NCBI GenBank assembly: GCA_005879985.1
Contig: VBIA01000174.1
Coordinates: 1 to 36,799, forward strand
Reading direction: 5' to 3'
DNA length: 36,799 bases
DNA from: Chloroflexota bacterium
GTDB lineage: Bacteria > Chloroflexota > Dormibacteria > Dormibacterales > Dormibacteraceae
In this document: positions 7,396 through 15,840 of the stretch, in pieces
Layout: the number at the start of each line of letters is the position of its first letter
How positions within the stretch are numbered: the first letter of the stretch is position 1
Program-made: the position numbers and the translations under genes
The notes under the pieces: generated by a model
Told to the model about the DNA's origin: nothing
Databases searched by the model: none
Seen by the model: the letters and a program-made list of their open reading frames with translations, nothing else

Positions 7396-8235
7396 ATGGA
7401 CCCGGACGCCACCGACGAGATGGTCGACCATCTGGTCGACTTCTTCGACCAGGTCGCCGCTGGTTACGACGGCTGGGCCCAGGGCCAGCACGGCCGGGTC
7501 GCTGCCCGCCTTGTCGAGATCGCAAAGCCAAAAAAGGGCGAGCACGCCCTGGACGTGGGCACCGGCACCGGCCTGGTCGCCCACGAGGTGGCGGCCAAGG
7601 TCAGGCCCGGAGCAGTCATAGGGATCGACCTTTCGGACCGAATGCTGTCCATCGCGCGCTCACGCAAGAGCACCAACACCCAGTTTCTCGGCATGGCCGC
7701 CGAGCACCTGGTGTTCAAGCCCGCCACGTTCCACCTGGTCACCATGGGGGAGGCGCTCGCCTACCTGGCGGACCCGTTCACCGCCCTCGACGAAGCCAAT
7801 CGCGTGCTCCGCAAGGGCGGCCGGCTCGCTGTCTCATGTCTGCGCCGCAGCCTCAGCACTCCCGCGCAGAATCTCTTCTTCCAGGGGCTGGCCCCGCTTG
7901 CCAGGCGCCACTACCTGAGCCTGCCCAGGTTCAGCTCCGAGCGGGCGCGCTTTGGAGAGCCCTCTGTTCTCCCCGGCCTGCTGCGCGAGGCCGGCTTCGA
8001 GGTCACGACCATGACCGAGATGGTGACCGGAGGACGGACGCGGAACGCGCGTGAATGGACCGAGCTGATGGCCGGCGCCGGTCCCCTTCCTTACACCTTG
8101 ATCAAGTCACTGGGCCCGCGCTACCGGGCCGAGCTGGAGGATGACGTCGAGCTGGCGATGGACAGCCTGGGCGACCCCGACGACGCGTTTCGCTACCACC
8201 ATTCCTATCTGCTGGCGGTGGCCGAGAAGCGATAG
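7396..8235 (+). CDS. class I SAM-dependent methyltransferase
   Basis: The 279-residue product has the SAM-binding motif I DVGTGTGL (residues 53-60), an acidic residue after the second strand (IGIDLSDRML) and the post-motif region typical of UbiE/MenG-like small-molecule methyltransferases, including EANRVLRKGGRL. The substrate cannot be deduced; quinone-type or lipid substrates are possibilities from similarity alone. It starts at ATG 7396, with GGAGGA rather far upstream (15 bases). Its last 31 bases overlap the end of the convergent efflux pump gene. Confidence 0.85.
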   Translation: MDPDATDEMVDHLVDFFDQVAAGYDGWAQGQHGRVAARLVEIAKPKKGEHALDVGTGTGLVAHEVAAKVRPGAVIGIDLSDRMLSIARSRKSTNTQFLGMAAEHLVFKPATFHLVTMGEALAYLADPFTALDEANRVLRKGGRLAVSCLRRSLSTPAQNLFFQGLAPLARRHYLSLPRFSSERARFGEPSVLPGLLREAGFEVTTMTEMVTGGRTRNAREWTELMAGAGPLPYTLIKSLGPRYRAELEDDVELAMDSLGDPDDAFRYHHSYLLAVAEKR

Positions 8236-9797
8236 GTCCGCGGACCGAGCGTGATGAAGATCACCAGGCCCGCCAGCACGCAGAGCGCAGCGGCGATGCC
8301 AAATATCTCGCGGTATTCCTGCAAAAACGCCGCGGCCACGAGCCTGGCCAGGTGGTCGACCCGTTCCTTGACAGTCGGATCGTTGAGCTGGGGCGTGCCG
8401 AGTATCTGGTGGAACCGATGCAGCCCAAAGGCGGTGAGCGTCGAGAGGCCGATCAACATGCCGAGTGTTCGAGCCAGCACGACCAGGCTCGAGGCGAGGC
8501 CGTGATTTTCGGCGCGCGTCAGGTCGAGGACCGCGGCCGCGAGTGGGGCGATCACGATGCCGAAGCCCAGCCCGCACGCCGCGAGCGCAAGATCGGCCTG
8601 GCGCAACGGGCCCAGCTTCAGGTCGAGCTCGGTGGTCTGCCAGGTGGACATCTGCACAAAGGCGATCGCTGCGATGGCGATGCCGAGCATCGCCGTCTGC
8701 CAGCCGCCCACCCGTCTTGCCATAAGCCCGCCGAGGACTGCGCCGACAGGTACGCCGACCAGAAATCGAGTCAGCAGCAGCCCGGAGTCCAGCTGGTTGA
8801 GGCTGAAGACGAGCCTGCCCAGCAGGGGCACATCCACGAGGGCCACCATCAGCGCGCCGCCGATCAGGAGGTTGGCGATGCTCGAGCCGATGAACTGCCG
8901 GCTCCGCAGCAACGGATGCGGGATGAGGGGCTCGATCTGTCTTAACTGGCGCCACGCGTAAGCGCCGAGCACAACGATGCTCGCAAGTCCCGCGGGGATG
9001 AAGAGGCTGCCCGTCGCGCGATTCGCTGGATCGTCAGGGTAGAGGGCGAACACGAGCAAACCGAGTCCGGCGCCGAGCAGCACGGCGCTGATCCAATCGA
9101 TGCTGCCTTGCTGTGGGGCGGTTCTTGTGCCTGGCTCAAGCTTGCGATGCAGCAGATAGAGACCCGTGCCACAGACAGCCGCAAGAGGCACGTTGCACCA
9201 GAAAACAAATCGCCATCCACCTGCGGACGCTGCCGCGGCGGCGAGGGTCGCGCCGTAAAGCGGTCCGAAGACGCTGCCGGCCTCCTGCAAGCCGGCGACC
9301 GATCCGAGCGCGACGGTCCTACGGCTATCGCGATAGAGGTCGGCGGCGATCGCCAGGGTCAGCGGCACCAGGCCGCCTCCCCCGAGTCCCTGCAGGACGC
9401 GGCCCACAATCAACCAGGGCAACCCGGCAAAGGTCCACAGTCCGGCGGTCGCGGTGATCACGGATCCGACAGCGAATGCAGCCAGGCACGCAACGTAGAC
9501 CGGAGCGCGCCCGCGGACATCGGAGTAGGCGCCCAGCAGCGGCATCGCGACGACGTACCCGCCGAGGAATCCGGTCACGAGCGGCGTCGCTTGCTCGATA
9601 CGGTCGACGGTCAGGCCGACGTCCGCGATCATCGCCGGCAGCAGGGTGACCACGACGTAGGCGTCCATCGCGGCGATGAAGAGCCCCGCGCCGGCAAGCC
9701 CGAGCAGCAGCGCGCGGTTGCTGCTTGCCGGGGCCGATGCAGACGATGCTTGCGAGGAAGGCCCCGAAACGCTCGTCACCGGGGCGCCGCCGGCCAA
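8205..9797 (-). CDS. MFS efflux pump, DHA2 (14-TM) family, P55/EmrB-like
   Basis: This is a roughly 530-residue transporter with about 14 hydrophobic helices. TM1 ends in FIAAMDAYVVVTLLP, motif A is present as GAYSDVRGRAP, and motif C-like residues occur in LQEAGSVFGPLYG. Such proton-driven pumps export drugs, lipids or other amphiphiles. The TTG at 9797 was chosen because AGGGGG lies 7 bases upstream; a longer TTG start at 9851 is possible. A LprG-like lipoprotein gene precedes it, as in the mycobacterial lprG-P55 pair. It also has its own promoter-like element (copy D) at 9918-9877. Confidence 0.85.
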   Translation of the reverse strand: MAGGAPVTSVSGPSSQASSASAPASSNRALLLGLAGAGLFIAAMDAYVVVTLLPAMIADVGLTVDRIEQATPLVTGFLGGYVVAMPLLGAYSDVRGRAPVYVACLAAFAVGSVITATAGLWTFAGLPWLIVGRVLQGLGGGGLVPLTLAIAADLYRDSRRTVALGSVAGLQEAGSVFGPLYGATLAAAAASAGGWRFVFWCNVPLAAVCGTGLYLLHRKLEPGTRTAPQQGSIDWISAVLLGAGLGLLVFALYPDDPANRATGSLFIPAGLASIVVLGAYAWRQLRQIEPLIPHPLLRSRQFIGSSIANLLIGGALMVALVDVPLLGRLVFSLNQLDSGLLLTRFLVGVPVGAVLGGLMARRVGGWQTAMLGIAIAAIAFVQMSTWQTTELDLKLGPLRQADLALAACGLGFGIVIAPLAAAVLDLTRAENHGLASSLVVLARTLGMLIGLSTLTAFGLHRFHQILGTPQLNDPTVKERVDHLARLVAAAFLQEYREIFGIAAALCVLAGLVIFITLGPRTYRFSATASR

Positions 9798-9876
9798 TAA
9801 GCAGCCCCCTGGCTGGGCCCTCCCTCTCCCGGTGGGCTTTCCCTCCCCCAAAGCCCATTCTCACCATGCCGCCTCG

Positions 9877-9918
9877 ACCGTAGGACCTCGGGCGAGGGAG
9901 CACAACCAAGCCTGTTAA
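9877..9918 (-). promoter_or_regulatory. bipartite promoter-like element, copy D
   Basis: Read on the - strand, TTAACAGGCTTGGTT starts at 9918 and CCTA at 9884, the same 34-base offset as the three + strand copies. It lies between the lipoprotein stop and the efflux-pump start, leaving a leader of about 75-80 bases. The pump may thus be transcribed separately from the lipoprotein. Confidence 0.6.
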
Positions 9919-9933
9919 GGGCGCTGGGCACGA

Positions 9934-10632
9934 CTACGCCGTGCGGCCGGGAGACGCGATCGTCACCGACCCGTTGAAACCTTTCAGGTCGACCTCGACC
10001 GTCGCGTCGGCGCCGTTGTCTCCGAACTTGCCCGTGAGGACCGCCTTGCGGATGTAGTGGTCCGACCCGCCGACCCAGATCACCGCGGCGACATCGCCCT
10101 GCGCCGACAGCTGGGCCAGCATGCCCTTCACCTGCTCGCCCGTGTAGGTCGCCTCGACCCGATGCGAGTCGACGTTGTCGATGGTTTCGGCACCGAGGTA
10201 CTTCGGACTCCGGCCCTGCGGGATTACCGCCGGCAGACCGGTCTGGGTGTCGAACAGCCGCGCGAGGTCGGGAATGTCCGTCGCCTGCTCGGCGGTCAGC
10301 GGCTCGAACCGCAGCAACGGCGGCTTCAGGAAAACGTGGCCCTCGATGATCACCACCTCGAGCCCGATCTGCAGGTCCTGCTCGCGCACCAGGTACACGG
10401 TGTCGCTGACGTCAGGCAGCCGGATCGCCGCGGTCGCTGAAACGAGCGCGAATCCCTGGAACGAGATCGTGCCCTTGGTCACCTTCAGCGTGGCGGTCAC
10501 GGTCTTCAAGCCGGCGATGGCGGAGGCGCCCTGCTTCAGCGCGAGGCCAGGATCCTCCGGCTGCAGGCCTCCGCATCCCGTCAGCAGCACGACCACGGCG
10601 ACGAGCGACGCACCCCGGTAACGCAGAGTCAT
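9934..10632 (-). CDS. LppX/LprA/LprF/LprG-family lipoprotein
   Basis: The 232-residue protein has a signal peptide with lipobox LLTGC (Cys near residue 20), so it is predicted to be lipid-anchored outside the membrane. The mature part matches the LppX_LprAFG pattern: LALKQGASAIAGLKTVTATL at its start, then a beta-rich half-barrel ending in FNGSVTI. Mycobacterial LprG carries lipids and works with the P55 pump; the next gene here is a pump of that class, so the same partnership is likely. It lies 28 bases after the NDH-2 gene and probably shares its transcript. Confidence 0.82.
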   Translation of the reverse strand: MTLRYRGASLVAVVVLLTGCGGLQPEDPGLALKQGASAIAGLKTVTATLKVTKGTISFQGFALVSATAAIRLPDVSDTVYLVREQDLQIGLEVVIIEGHVFLKPPLLRFEPLTAEQATDIPDLARLFDTQTGLPAVIPQGRSPKYLGAETIDNVDSHRVEATYTGEQVKGMLAQLSAQGDVAAVIWVGGSDHYIRKAVLTGKFGDNGADATVEVDLKGFNGSVTIASPGRTA

Positions 10633-10660
10633 TCGCCGGACAAGTATCGGTCCGCGGCGA

Positions 10661-11920
10661 CTAACTCCGCCGGTCCTCCCGCGCGGCCACGATCAATCGC
10701 ACGGGCCGGTCATAGAAGAGGTAGTCCCAGGCCCAGTTGATGAGCACGAGGATGCGGGCTCGGAAGCTGACCACGTTCACCAGATGCACCACCAGCCACA
10801 TGCACCAGCCGAGGAACCCGGACAGATGCACCGGCCCCAGCTGCGCCACGCCCGAGTTGCGGCCGATGGTCGCCATGATCCCGGGATCGCGATAACGAAA
10901 CGGTGTCGCGCCGCCGTTATGGACCATGTCGGCAATCGTCCGCGCCACCTGCTTCGCCTCCTGCATTGCCACCGGAATCAGCATTGGCAGCAGCGTCTCC
11001 CCATCGGTGGCAGCGGCGAGGTCCCCGATGACGAAGGCCGCAGGATGCCCAGGCACCTGCAGCGTCGGCGCCACCTTGACCCGCCACTGCTTGCCGACCT
11101 CGACGCCAAGAGCTGCGCCCACCTCCGACGCGCGCACCCCCGCCGTCCAGATCACCGTGCTCGCCTGAATTTCTCCGCCGCCGGCGAGCCGGACCACGTC
11201 CTTACTTATGTCGGCCACCCGCGCTCCGAGCTTCACCTCCACGCCCTTGCTCTCGAGCGACCGCTTCGCCGCGGCGCGCAGCTGTGGCTGGAATGGTGCG
11301 AGCAGCGTGTCCGCCGCTTCCAGCAGCACCACACGGACCTCGCTCAGGTCCAGGTCCCTGAAATCCTTGCGAAGCACGAGACGTATCAGCTCGGCATACG
11401 CACCTGCCAGCTCCACCCCGGTCGGTCCCCCGCCAACGATCGCGAACGCGAGCAGTGATCGCCGCTCTTCGGGCGTCTTCGCCCAGCGCGAAGCCTCAAA
11501 GCGCGACAGCACGCGGTTGCGCAGCGTCAACCCTTCGTCCAGGCCTTTGAGCCCGAACGCGCTGCGCGCCACCGACTCGTTCCCGAAGAAGTCCGTTTGT
11601 GCCCCGGTGGCCAGTACCAGAAAGTCGTATGGGATTGGGCCGTGGTCGGTGAGCAGCAGCCGGCGCTGCAGGTCGGCGCCCGTGATCTCCGCCTGCCGGA
11701 AATCCACGTTGCGCAGCGGCCTTACCAGCTCACGCACAGGCCGCGCGATCTCGCCCGGGTCGAGTAGCGCCGAGGCGACCTGGTAAAGCAGCGGCGTGAA
11801 CAGGTGGTAGTTGTTGCGGTCAATCAGCAGCACGTCGACGTCGACGCGCTTGAGCGCGCGGGCGCAGGTGATCCCCGCGAAACCGGCGCCGGCGATGATG
11901 ACGCGTGGTCGGCCTGCCAG
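10661..11920 (-). CDS. type II NADH dehydrogenase (NDH-2)
   Basis: NDH-2 passes electrons from NADH to quinone without pumping protons, using FAD at the membrane surface. The FAD-binding motif GAGFAG, the NADH-binding GGGPTGVELAG and the C-terminal FAD motif VIGDLAA are all present, and RNNYHLFTPLLYQVA is typical. The GTG at 11833 would cut off the first Rossmann motif. The only start that includes it is a CTG at 11920 (LAGRPRVIIAGAGFAG), with GGAG 11 bases upstream, giving 419 residues. No ATG, GTG or TTG was found nearby in frame. It follows the LigD polymerase gene by 8 bases. Confidence 0.85.
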   Translation of the reverse strand: MAGRPRVIIAGAGFAGITCARALKRVDVDVLLIDRNNYHLFTPLLYQVASALLDPGEIARPVRELVRPLRNVDFRQAEITGADLQRRLLLTDHGPIPYDFLVLATGAQTDFFGNESVARSAFGLKGLDEGLTLRNRVLSRFEASRWAKTPEERRSLLAFAIVGGGPTGVELAGAYAELIRLVLRKDFRDLDLSEVRVVLLEAADTLLAPFQPQLRAAAKRSLESKGVEVKLGARVADISKDVVRLAGGGEIQASTVIWTAGVRASEVGAALGVEVGKQWRVKVAPTLQVPGHPAAFVIGDLAAATDGETLLPMLIPVAMQEAKQVARTIADMVHNGGATPFRYRDPGIMATIGRNSGVAQLGPVHLSGFLGWCMWLVVHLVNVVSFRARILVLINWAWDYLFYDRPVRLIVAAREDRRS

Positions 11921-11928
11921 CTGTCGGG

Positions 11929-12975
11929 CTACTCCAAACCCTTTTCCATGCGTTCCATGCGGCCGGTCCGGCCCTTCTGCGGCGGATACCGGCCACCGCC
12001 CATGCTGCGTCGCCGGCTGGCCATCTTCTCCACGGCCGGCGCACCGCCCGTCAGCTGCATCAGCGAGCGAGGCAGCTTCTGCTTCTTTTTCACCACGGGC
12101 TCGAACAGGTCACCAAGCTTCGCGACCCGCGCCAGCACCTGCTCGGAGTCGAACACGAGCGTCGAAGGGTCGCCGGACTTCAGGCACTTCTCGACCTCCG
12201 CCCACGTCACCGGCGTTGACACGGTCGGTCGCGCGCGTGCGCGCAGCGAGTAGACGTTGACCGTCGTCTTGTACTGGTCGTTCTGGCTCCAGTCGATGAG
12301 CACCCGCCCCTTGCGCAGCTCCTTCAGCTGCTTGTGCACCACGAGGTCCGGGTGGCGCTCCTCGAAGAGCTGGGCCAACCCCTTGGAAACGACCTTGGTC
12401 TGGTTGTAGTCCACCGCGGTGTTGAGCGGCACGTAAAGCTGCAGGCCCTTGGAGCCCGAGGTCTTCGCGCAGCTTTCCAGCCCATGCTCGAGGAAAACGT
12501 CGCGAAGCATCAGGCCGATGCGGCAGCACTCCACGATCGTCGCCGGCGGCCCCGGGTCGAGGTCGAACACCAGCGTGCACGGCTGGGGCAGCTTCTTGGC
12601 CTTGGACAGCGATGTGTGGAACTCGAGCGTCGCGATCTGGGCAAGCCACACCAGGGTCGGCACGTCCTGAGCCATGCAGTAGTACATGTCGCGATTGTTG
12701 CCGCCGCTCCACACGGTCGCGGTCTCCACCCACTCCGGCCGGTGCTTCGGACAGTTCTTCTCGTAGAAGAACTCCGCGTCGACGCCATTGGGATATCGCT
12801 TGAGCGTCAGCGGATGGTCGCGAGTGTGGGGGAGAATCGCCGGCGCGATGCGTGTGTAGTAGTCGATGACCTGCGCCTTGGTGAACCCGACCTCTGGATA
12901 CAGGACCTTCTCGAGGTTTGTCAGCTTCAGCTTCCGGCTCTCAATCTGAACCTCGACCGACGTCTCCTTAGCCAC
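11929..12975 (-). CDS. ligD: LigD-type primase-polymerase (PolDom), stand-alone
   Basis: This is the archaeo-eukaryotic primase-type polymerase domain of the bacterial NHEJ enzyme LigD, here a separate 348-residue protein. It fills ends with dNTPs or rNTPs before ligation. The metal-binding DLD lies at residues 138-140 and the third Asp at 228 (LIDWSQND). The SGSKGLxLY motif is at 173-181, with Gln179 where well-studied LigDs have a nucleotide-contacting His. The GTG start at 12975 overlaps the ligase stop by 8 bases. No Ku gene is in the window. Confidence 0.88.
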   Translation of the reverse strand: MAKETSVEVQIESRKLKLTNLEKVLYPEVGFTKAQVIDYYTRIAPAILPHTRDHPLTLKRYPNGVDAEFFYEKNCPKHRPEWVETATVWSGGNNRDMYYCMAQDVPTLVWLAQIATLEFHTSLSKAKKLPQPCTLVFDLDPGPPATIVECCRIGLMLRDVFLEHGLESCAKTSGSKGLQLYVPLNTAVDYNQTKVVSKGLAQLFEERHPDLVVHKQLKELRKGRVLIDWSQNDQYKTTVNVYSLRARARPTVSTPVTWAEVEKCLKSGDPSTLVFDSEQVLARVAKLGDLFEPVVKKKQKLPRSLMQLTGGAPAVEKMASRRRSMGGGRYPPQKGRTGRMERMEKGLE

Positions 12976-14401
12976 CTTCTCGCACCACCTCGCTGGCTTT
13001 CTTGTCGATTCGGAATCCCTTGAACGACGGCGCGCGAAGCTGGCCGCCACGTGTCCATTCGACGAACTCGAACTCGGCGACGACCTTCGGCTTCACGAAA
13101 TGCGCGGCGCGCGCGGGAGAGCCGACGTCGAACGGGCTCTTGTCTATGGCGAGCGGCTTCAGCAGCTGGTTGAGCTTGTCCAGGGTCGCGTCCGAGAACC
13201 CTGTGCCTACCTTGCCCGCGTAGACGAACTTGCCTTTGTCGTAGTACCCGACCAGCAGGGCGCCCGGGTAGCCGCGGCGCTTGCCTTCGCCATCCAGCCA
13301 GCCGCCGATCACGAGCTCCTGGCGGTTGTGGTTCTTGACCTTGAGCCACACGCCGGTGCGCCGGCCGGGCTCGTAGCGCGAATCGAGCCTTTTGGCCATC
13401 ACTCCCTCGAGGCCGGCCTTCGCGCTCGCGTCGAGCATCGCCTTGCCGGCGCCTTTCTCGTATGGCGGCGTCTGCCACGACTGTCCGCTCAGCTTCAGCT
13501 GCGCGAGCAGCCGCCGGCGCTCCGCATACGGCTGCTCGAGCAGGCTTCTGCCTTCGTTCCAGAGCAGGTCGAAGATCATGTAGACCACCGGGACCACGTT
13601 CATCTTCCGGCGGATCTCCGACTCCGACGTCAGTCCCATGCGCTGCTGGATCTGCTCGAAGCTGGGCCGGCCTTTCTCGTCGAGCGCCACGATCTCGCCG
13701 TCGAGGATGACCTCGCGAGATCCGAGCGCGCGGCCCATCGCATGCACCTCGGGATAGCGAGGCGTGATCTCCTCACCGGACCGGCTCATCAACCGCACGC
13801 GCCCTCCATCGACGTACGCAACCCCGCGAATGCCGTCCCACTTGAACTCGAAGCCCCAACCGTCGTCGGGGGAGGGAAGGCGGGTCGCAACGCTGGCCAT
13901 CATCGGCTCGATACTCTGCGGGATCGGCTTGCGATCCGGATCCTGCGGCGGATCCATCCGGTGGATCATCCAGTCGTTGCCGCGCGTCTGAAAAAGTACG
14001 TACCTGCCTTTAAGCCGCTCGCCATGGAATTCGACCATGACCTCGCGGTCAGTCCATTTGACTGTCTCGTAAGTGCCCGCGTCCCAGATGGTGACCGTCC
14101 CGCCCCCGTACTCGCCTTTTGGGATCTCACCAGCGAACTTGAAGTACTCGAGCGGGTGGTCTTCCACGTGCACGGCCAGGTGGTTCTTTTTCGGGTCGGG
14201 TGGAATGCCTTTCGGCACTGCCCACGACACACCTACCCCATCCTTCTCCAGCCGCAGGTCCCAGTGCAGGCGACGTGCGTGATGCTCCTGGACGACAAAG
14301 CGCAGCGCTTTCCGCGCGGCCCGGGCAACCTTCGCACCCGGTTCGGACGTGCGCTTGAAATCCCTCTTGGCCTCGTACTCAGCGAGCTTGCGCCCGGGCA
14401 C
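12968..14401 (-). CDS. ligD: LigD-type 3'-phosphoesterase/ATP-dependent DNA ligase
   Basis: The 477-residue protein joins two LigD modules. Residues about 33-150 are the phosphoesterase domain (QEHHARRLHWDLRLE with the metal-binding His/Asp set), which trims 3' ends. From about 160 on lies the ligase, with the adenylated lysine in KWDG (187-190) and a C-terminal OB domain ending near APSFKGFRID. Together with the overlapping polymerase gene it makes a complete but split LigD for double-strand break repair. It starts with GTG at 14401 without a clear ribosome site. Confidence 0.9.
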   Translation of the reverse strand: MPGRKLAEYEAKRDFKRTSEPGAKVARAARKALRFVVQEHHARRLHWDLRLEKDGVGVSWAVPKGIPPDPKKNHLAVHVEDHPLEYFKFAGEIPKGEYGGGTVTIWDAGTYETVKWTDREVMVEFHGERLKGRYVLFQTRGNDWMIHRMDPPQDPDRKPIPQSIEPMMASVATRLPSPDDGWGFEFKWDGIRGVAYVDGGRVRLMSRSGEEITPRYPEVHAMGRALGSREVILDGEIVALDEKGRPSFEQIQQRMGLTSESEIRRKMNVVPVVYMIFDLLWNEGRSLLEQPYAERRRLLAQLKLSGQSWQTPPYEKGAGKAMLDASAKAGLEGVMAKRLDSRYEPGRRTGVWLKVKNHNRQELVIGGWLDGEGKRRGYPGALLVGYYDKGKFVYAGKVGTGFSDATLDKLNQLLKPLAIDKSPFDVGSPARAAHFVKPKVVAEFEFVEWTRGGQLRAPSFKGFRIDKKASEVVREGG

Positions 14402-14434
14402 GCGTTCTAGGTTAGGCCACGCGCACCGTACGCC

Positions 14435-14530
14435 TCAGCGCAGCGAACGGACCGTCCGGCTCGATGCCGCCACCGCGGAGGCCAGCAGGATGAGTCCGCC
14501 GGCGATCACGAAGAGCACCGTCGGGTTCAC
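14435..14530 (-). CDS. possible single-TM microprotein
   Basis: A GTG-started frame encodes about 31 residues that are mostly one membrane helix (VLFVIAGGLILLASAVAA) followed by a short basic tail. The open frame extends upstream to about 14570 without ATG/GTG. It lies directly upstream of the ligase gene on the same strand. No ribosome site is evident, so this is a weak call. The rest of the 14402-14661 gap contains promoter-like copy B. Confidence 0.25.
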   Translation of the reverse strand: MNPTVLFVIAGGLILLASAVAASSRTVRSLR

Positions 14531-14592
14531 GTCGGCAATTTCACGATCGCTCCAGCCGGGCCAGGGCAGGCCCTTAGCCGGCGGCTAAAGCG

Positions 14593-14634
14593 TTAACAGG
14601 CAGCATTCCCGCCGGAAAATCCGCCGCCTAGCCT
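14593..14634 (+). promoter_or_regulatory. bipartite promoter-like element, copy B
   Basis: TTAACAGGCAGCATT starts at 14593 and CCTAGCCT at 14627, a 34-base offset identical to the other copies. The VirB2-like gene starts at 14662, after a short leader with AGGAGGT 7 bases before the ATG. This would drive the three-gene T4SS-like operon. Confidence 0.65.
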
Positions 14635-14661
14635 GCGAGGAAACGCTCGCAGGAGGTACGC

Positions 14662-14928
14662 ATGCCGTTCCTAGTCGCCGGGCCGGACATCACGCCGATC
14701 CAGGACCTGATCAGCACCTGGACGCACATCGCGCAGGCACTGGTCGCGTCAATTGGCGCTCTAGCCTTCATCTTCGCCTTCATCTGGAAGATCACCGCCG
14801 TAGAGGCGCATTCGGCGCTCGCCGCCAAGCAGTGGATCCAGCGCATCGTTGTGGGCACCATCGGGGTGGAGGTCGCCGGCTCCCTGGTCGACATCCTCAC
14901 CAGGTCGGTGCCCCCCACCGCTCACTGA
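14662..14928 (+). CDS. VirB2/TrbC-like small membrane protein (putative T4SS pilin)
   Basis: The 88-residue product has two hydrophobic helices, about residues 28-45 (ALVASIGALAFIFAFIWKI) and 58-80 (IQRIVVGTIGVEVAGSLVDIL), joined by a short polar loop. This two-helix layout, next to a VirB6/TrbL-like gene, matches VirB2/TrbC-type pilin subunits, although there is no long signal peptide. The assignment rests on topology and context rather than a diagnostic motif. AGGAGGT precedes the ATG, and the next gene starts 4 bases after the stop. Confidence 0.55.
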   Translation: MPFLVAGPDITPIQDLISTWTHIAQALVASIGALAFIFAFIWKITAVEAHSALAAKQWIQRIVVGTIGVEVAGSLVDILTRSVPPTAH

Positions 14929-14931
14929 TCG

Positions 14932-15840
14932 ATGGGCGTCGTGGGCAACCTGCCGCAGGCCATGACTCAGCTCGGCCAGTCGCTGGAGCAGCTGATTCGC
15001 ATGCTGTGGCCGTTCGCGCATCCGCTCGAGCCGGTGGCAAAGATCATCGGCGACGGCATCGGCCTGCTGCTGACCCTGTGGTTCAAATTCGTGATGAGCA
15101 CGACGGACGTCGAGACAGGGCGGGACTTCATCGGCAGCGCGGCCATCAAGAGCTTCGAGCCGTCGGTCCAGCTGGTCGCGGACAGCCTGCTGGGGCTCGT
15201 GGTGGTCTGGGCGTCCTACAGGATCATGTGGGCACACGGTGTGGGCAGCCAGTACTCCGCGCGCGTGCTGCTGCCGCGCCTCTTCCTCGCCGCCGTGCTC
15301 ATCAACTTCTCGCAACCCATGTTCCAGGCGGCTGTCACCGCGAGCAACACGCTCTGCAGCGTGATCACGCACTTTCAGACCATCCCGGACTGGTCGTCGT
15401 GGTGGCACACGTTCACGGTCAACCCGCAAGACAGCGTCTTCGAGGTCATCACGACGACCACGCTGGTGCTCGGGTATGACGTCCTCGCCATCGCTTACGT
15501 CGTTCGCTACACGGTGCTGATCGTCCTGGCGATCTCTGCGCCCCTCGCGGGACTGCTGCTCGTGCTGCCTGAGACCGCGCACCTCGCCAAGCTGTGGCGA
15601 AAGCTCTTCGTCACCAACCTCTTCATGCAGCCGGTACAGCTGTTTGTCATGGCGATTGGGTTCGCGCTCGAGAACAGTGGCTTCAATCCGCTGCGCCACG
15701 TCTTTGCCCTGGCGGCCCTGCTCGTGGTGTTCAAAGTTCCAGGCGCAATGGGCAGCGCGGAGAACGTGGCCCACAAGCTCGAGTCGCTGATTCACCACAG
15801 CGCGAGCCAGGTCGAACACGCGGTGCTGCGCGCGGCATGA
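14932..15840 (+). CDS. TrbL/VirB6-like polytopic membrane protein
   Basis: The 302-residue protein has about six hydrophobic segments and the overall pattern of TrbL/VirB6 conjugal transfer channel proteins: an amphipathic N-terminus, a central block (LLGLVVVWASYRIMW, LPRLFLAAVLINFS), then WRKLFVTNLFMQPVQLFVMAIG, which resembles the core of that family. VirB6-type proteins form the inner-membrane DNA channel of type IV secretion systems. It is coupled to the M23 peptidase gene by an ATGA overlap. No VirB4, VirB11 or coupling-protein ATPase is in the window. Confidence 0.65.
   Translation: MGVVGNLPQAMTQLGQSLEQLIRMLWPFAHPLEPVAKIIGDGIGLLLTLWFKFVMSTTDVETGRDFIGSAAIKSFEPSVQLVADSLLGLVVVWASYRIMWAHGVGSQYSARVLLPRLFLAAVLINFSQPMFQAAVTASNTLCSVITHFQTIPDWSSWWHTFTVNPQDSVFEVITTTTLVLGYDVLAIAYVVRYTVLIVLAISAPLAGLLLVLPETAHLAKLWRKLFVTNLFMQPVQLFVMAIGFALENSGFNPLRHVFALAALLVVFKVPGAMGSAENVAHKLESLIHHSASQVEHAVLRAA

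Noticed and set aside
8942-8980. Fifth copy of the TTAAC promoter-like element
   Set aside because: TTAACTGGC is present but there is no CCTA at the 34-base offset, and it lies inside the efflux-pump coding region.
12334-14410. Long + strand open frames opposite the LigD genes
   Set aside because: They are shadows of the - strand genes in GC-rich DNA, with Arg/Ala/His-rich products and no motifs.
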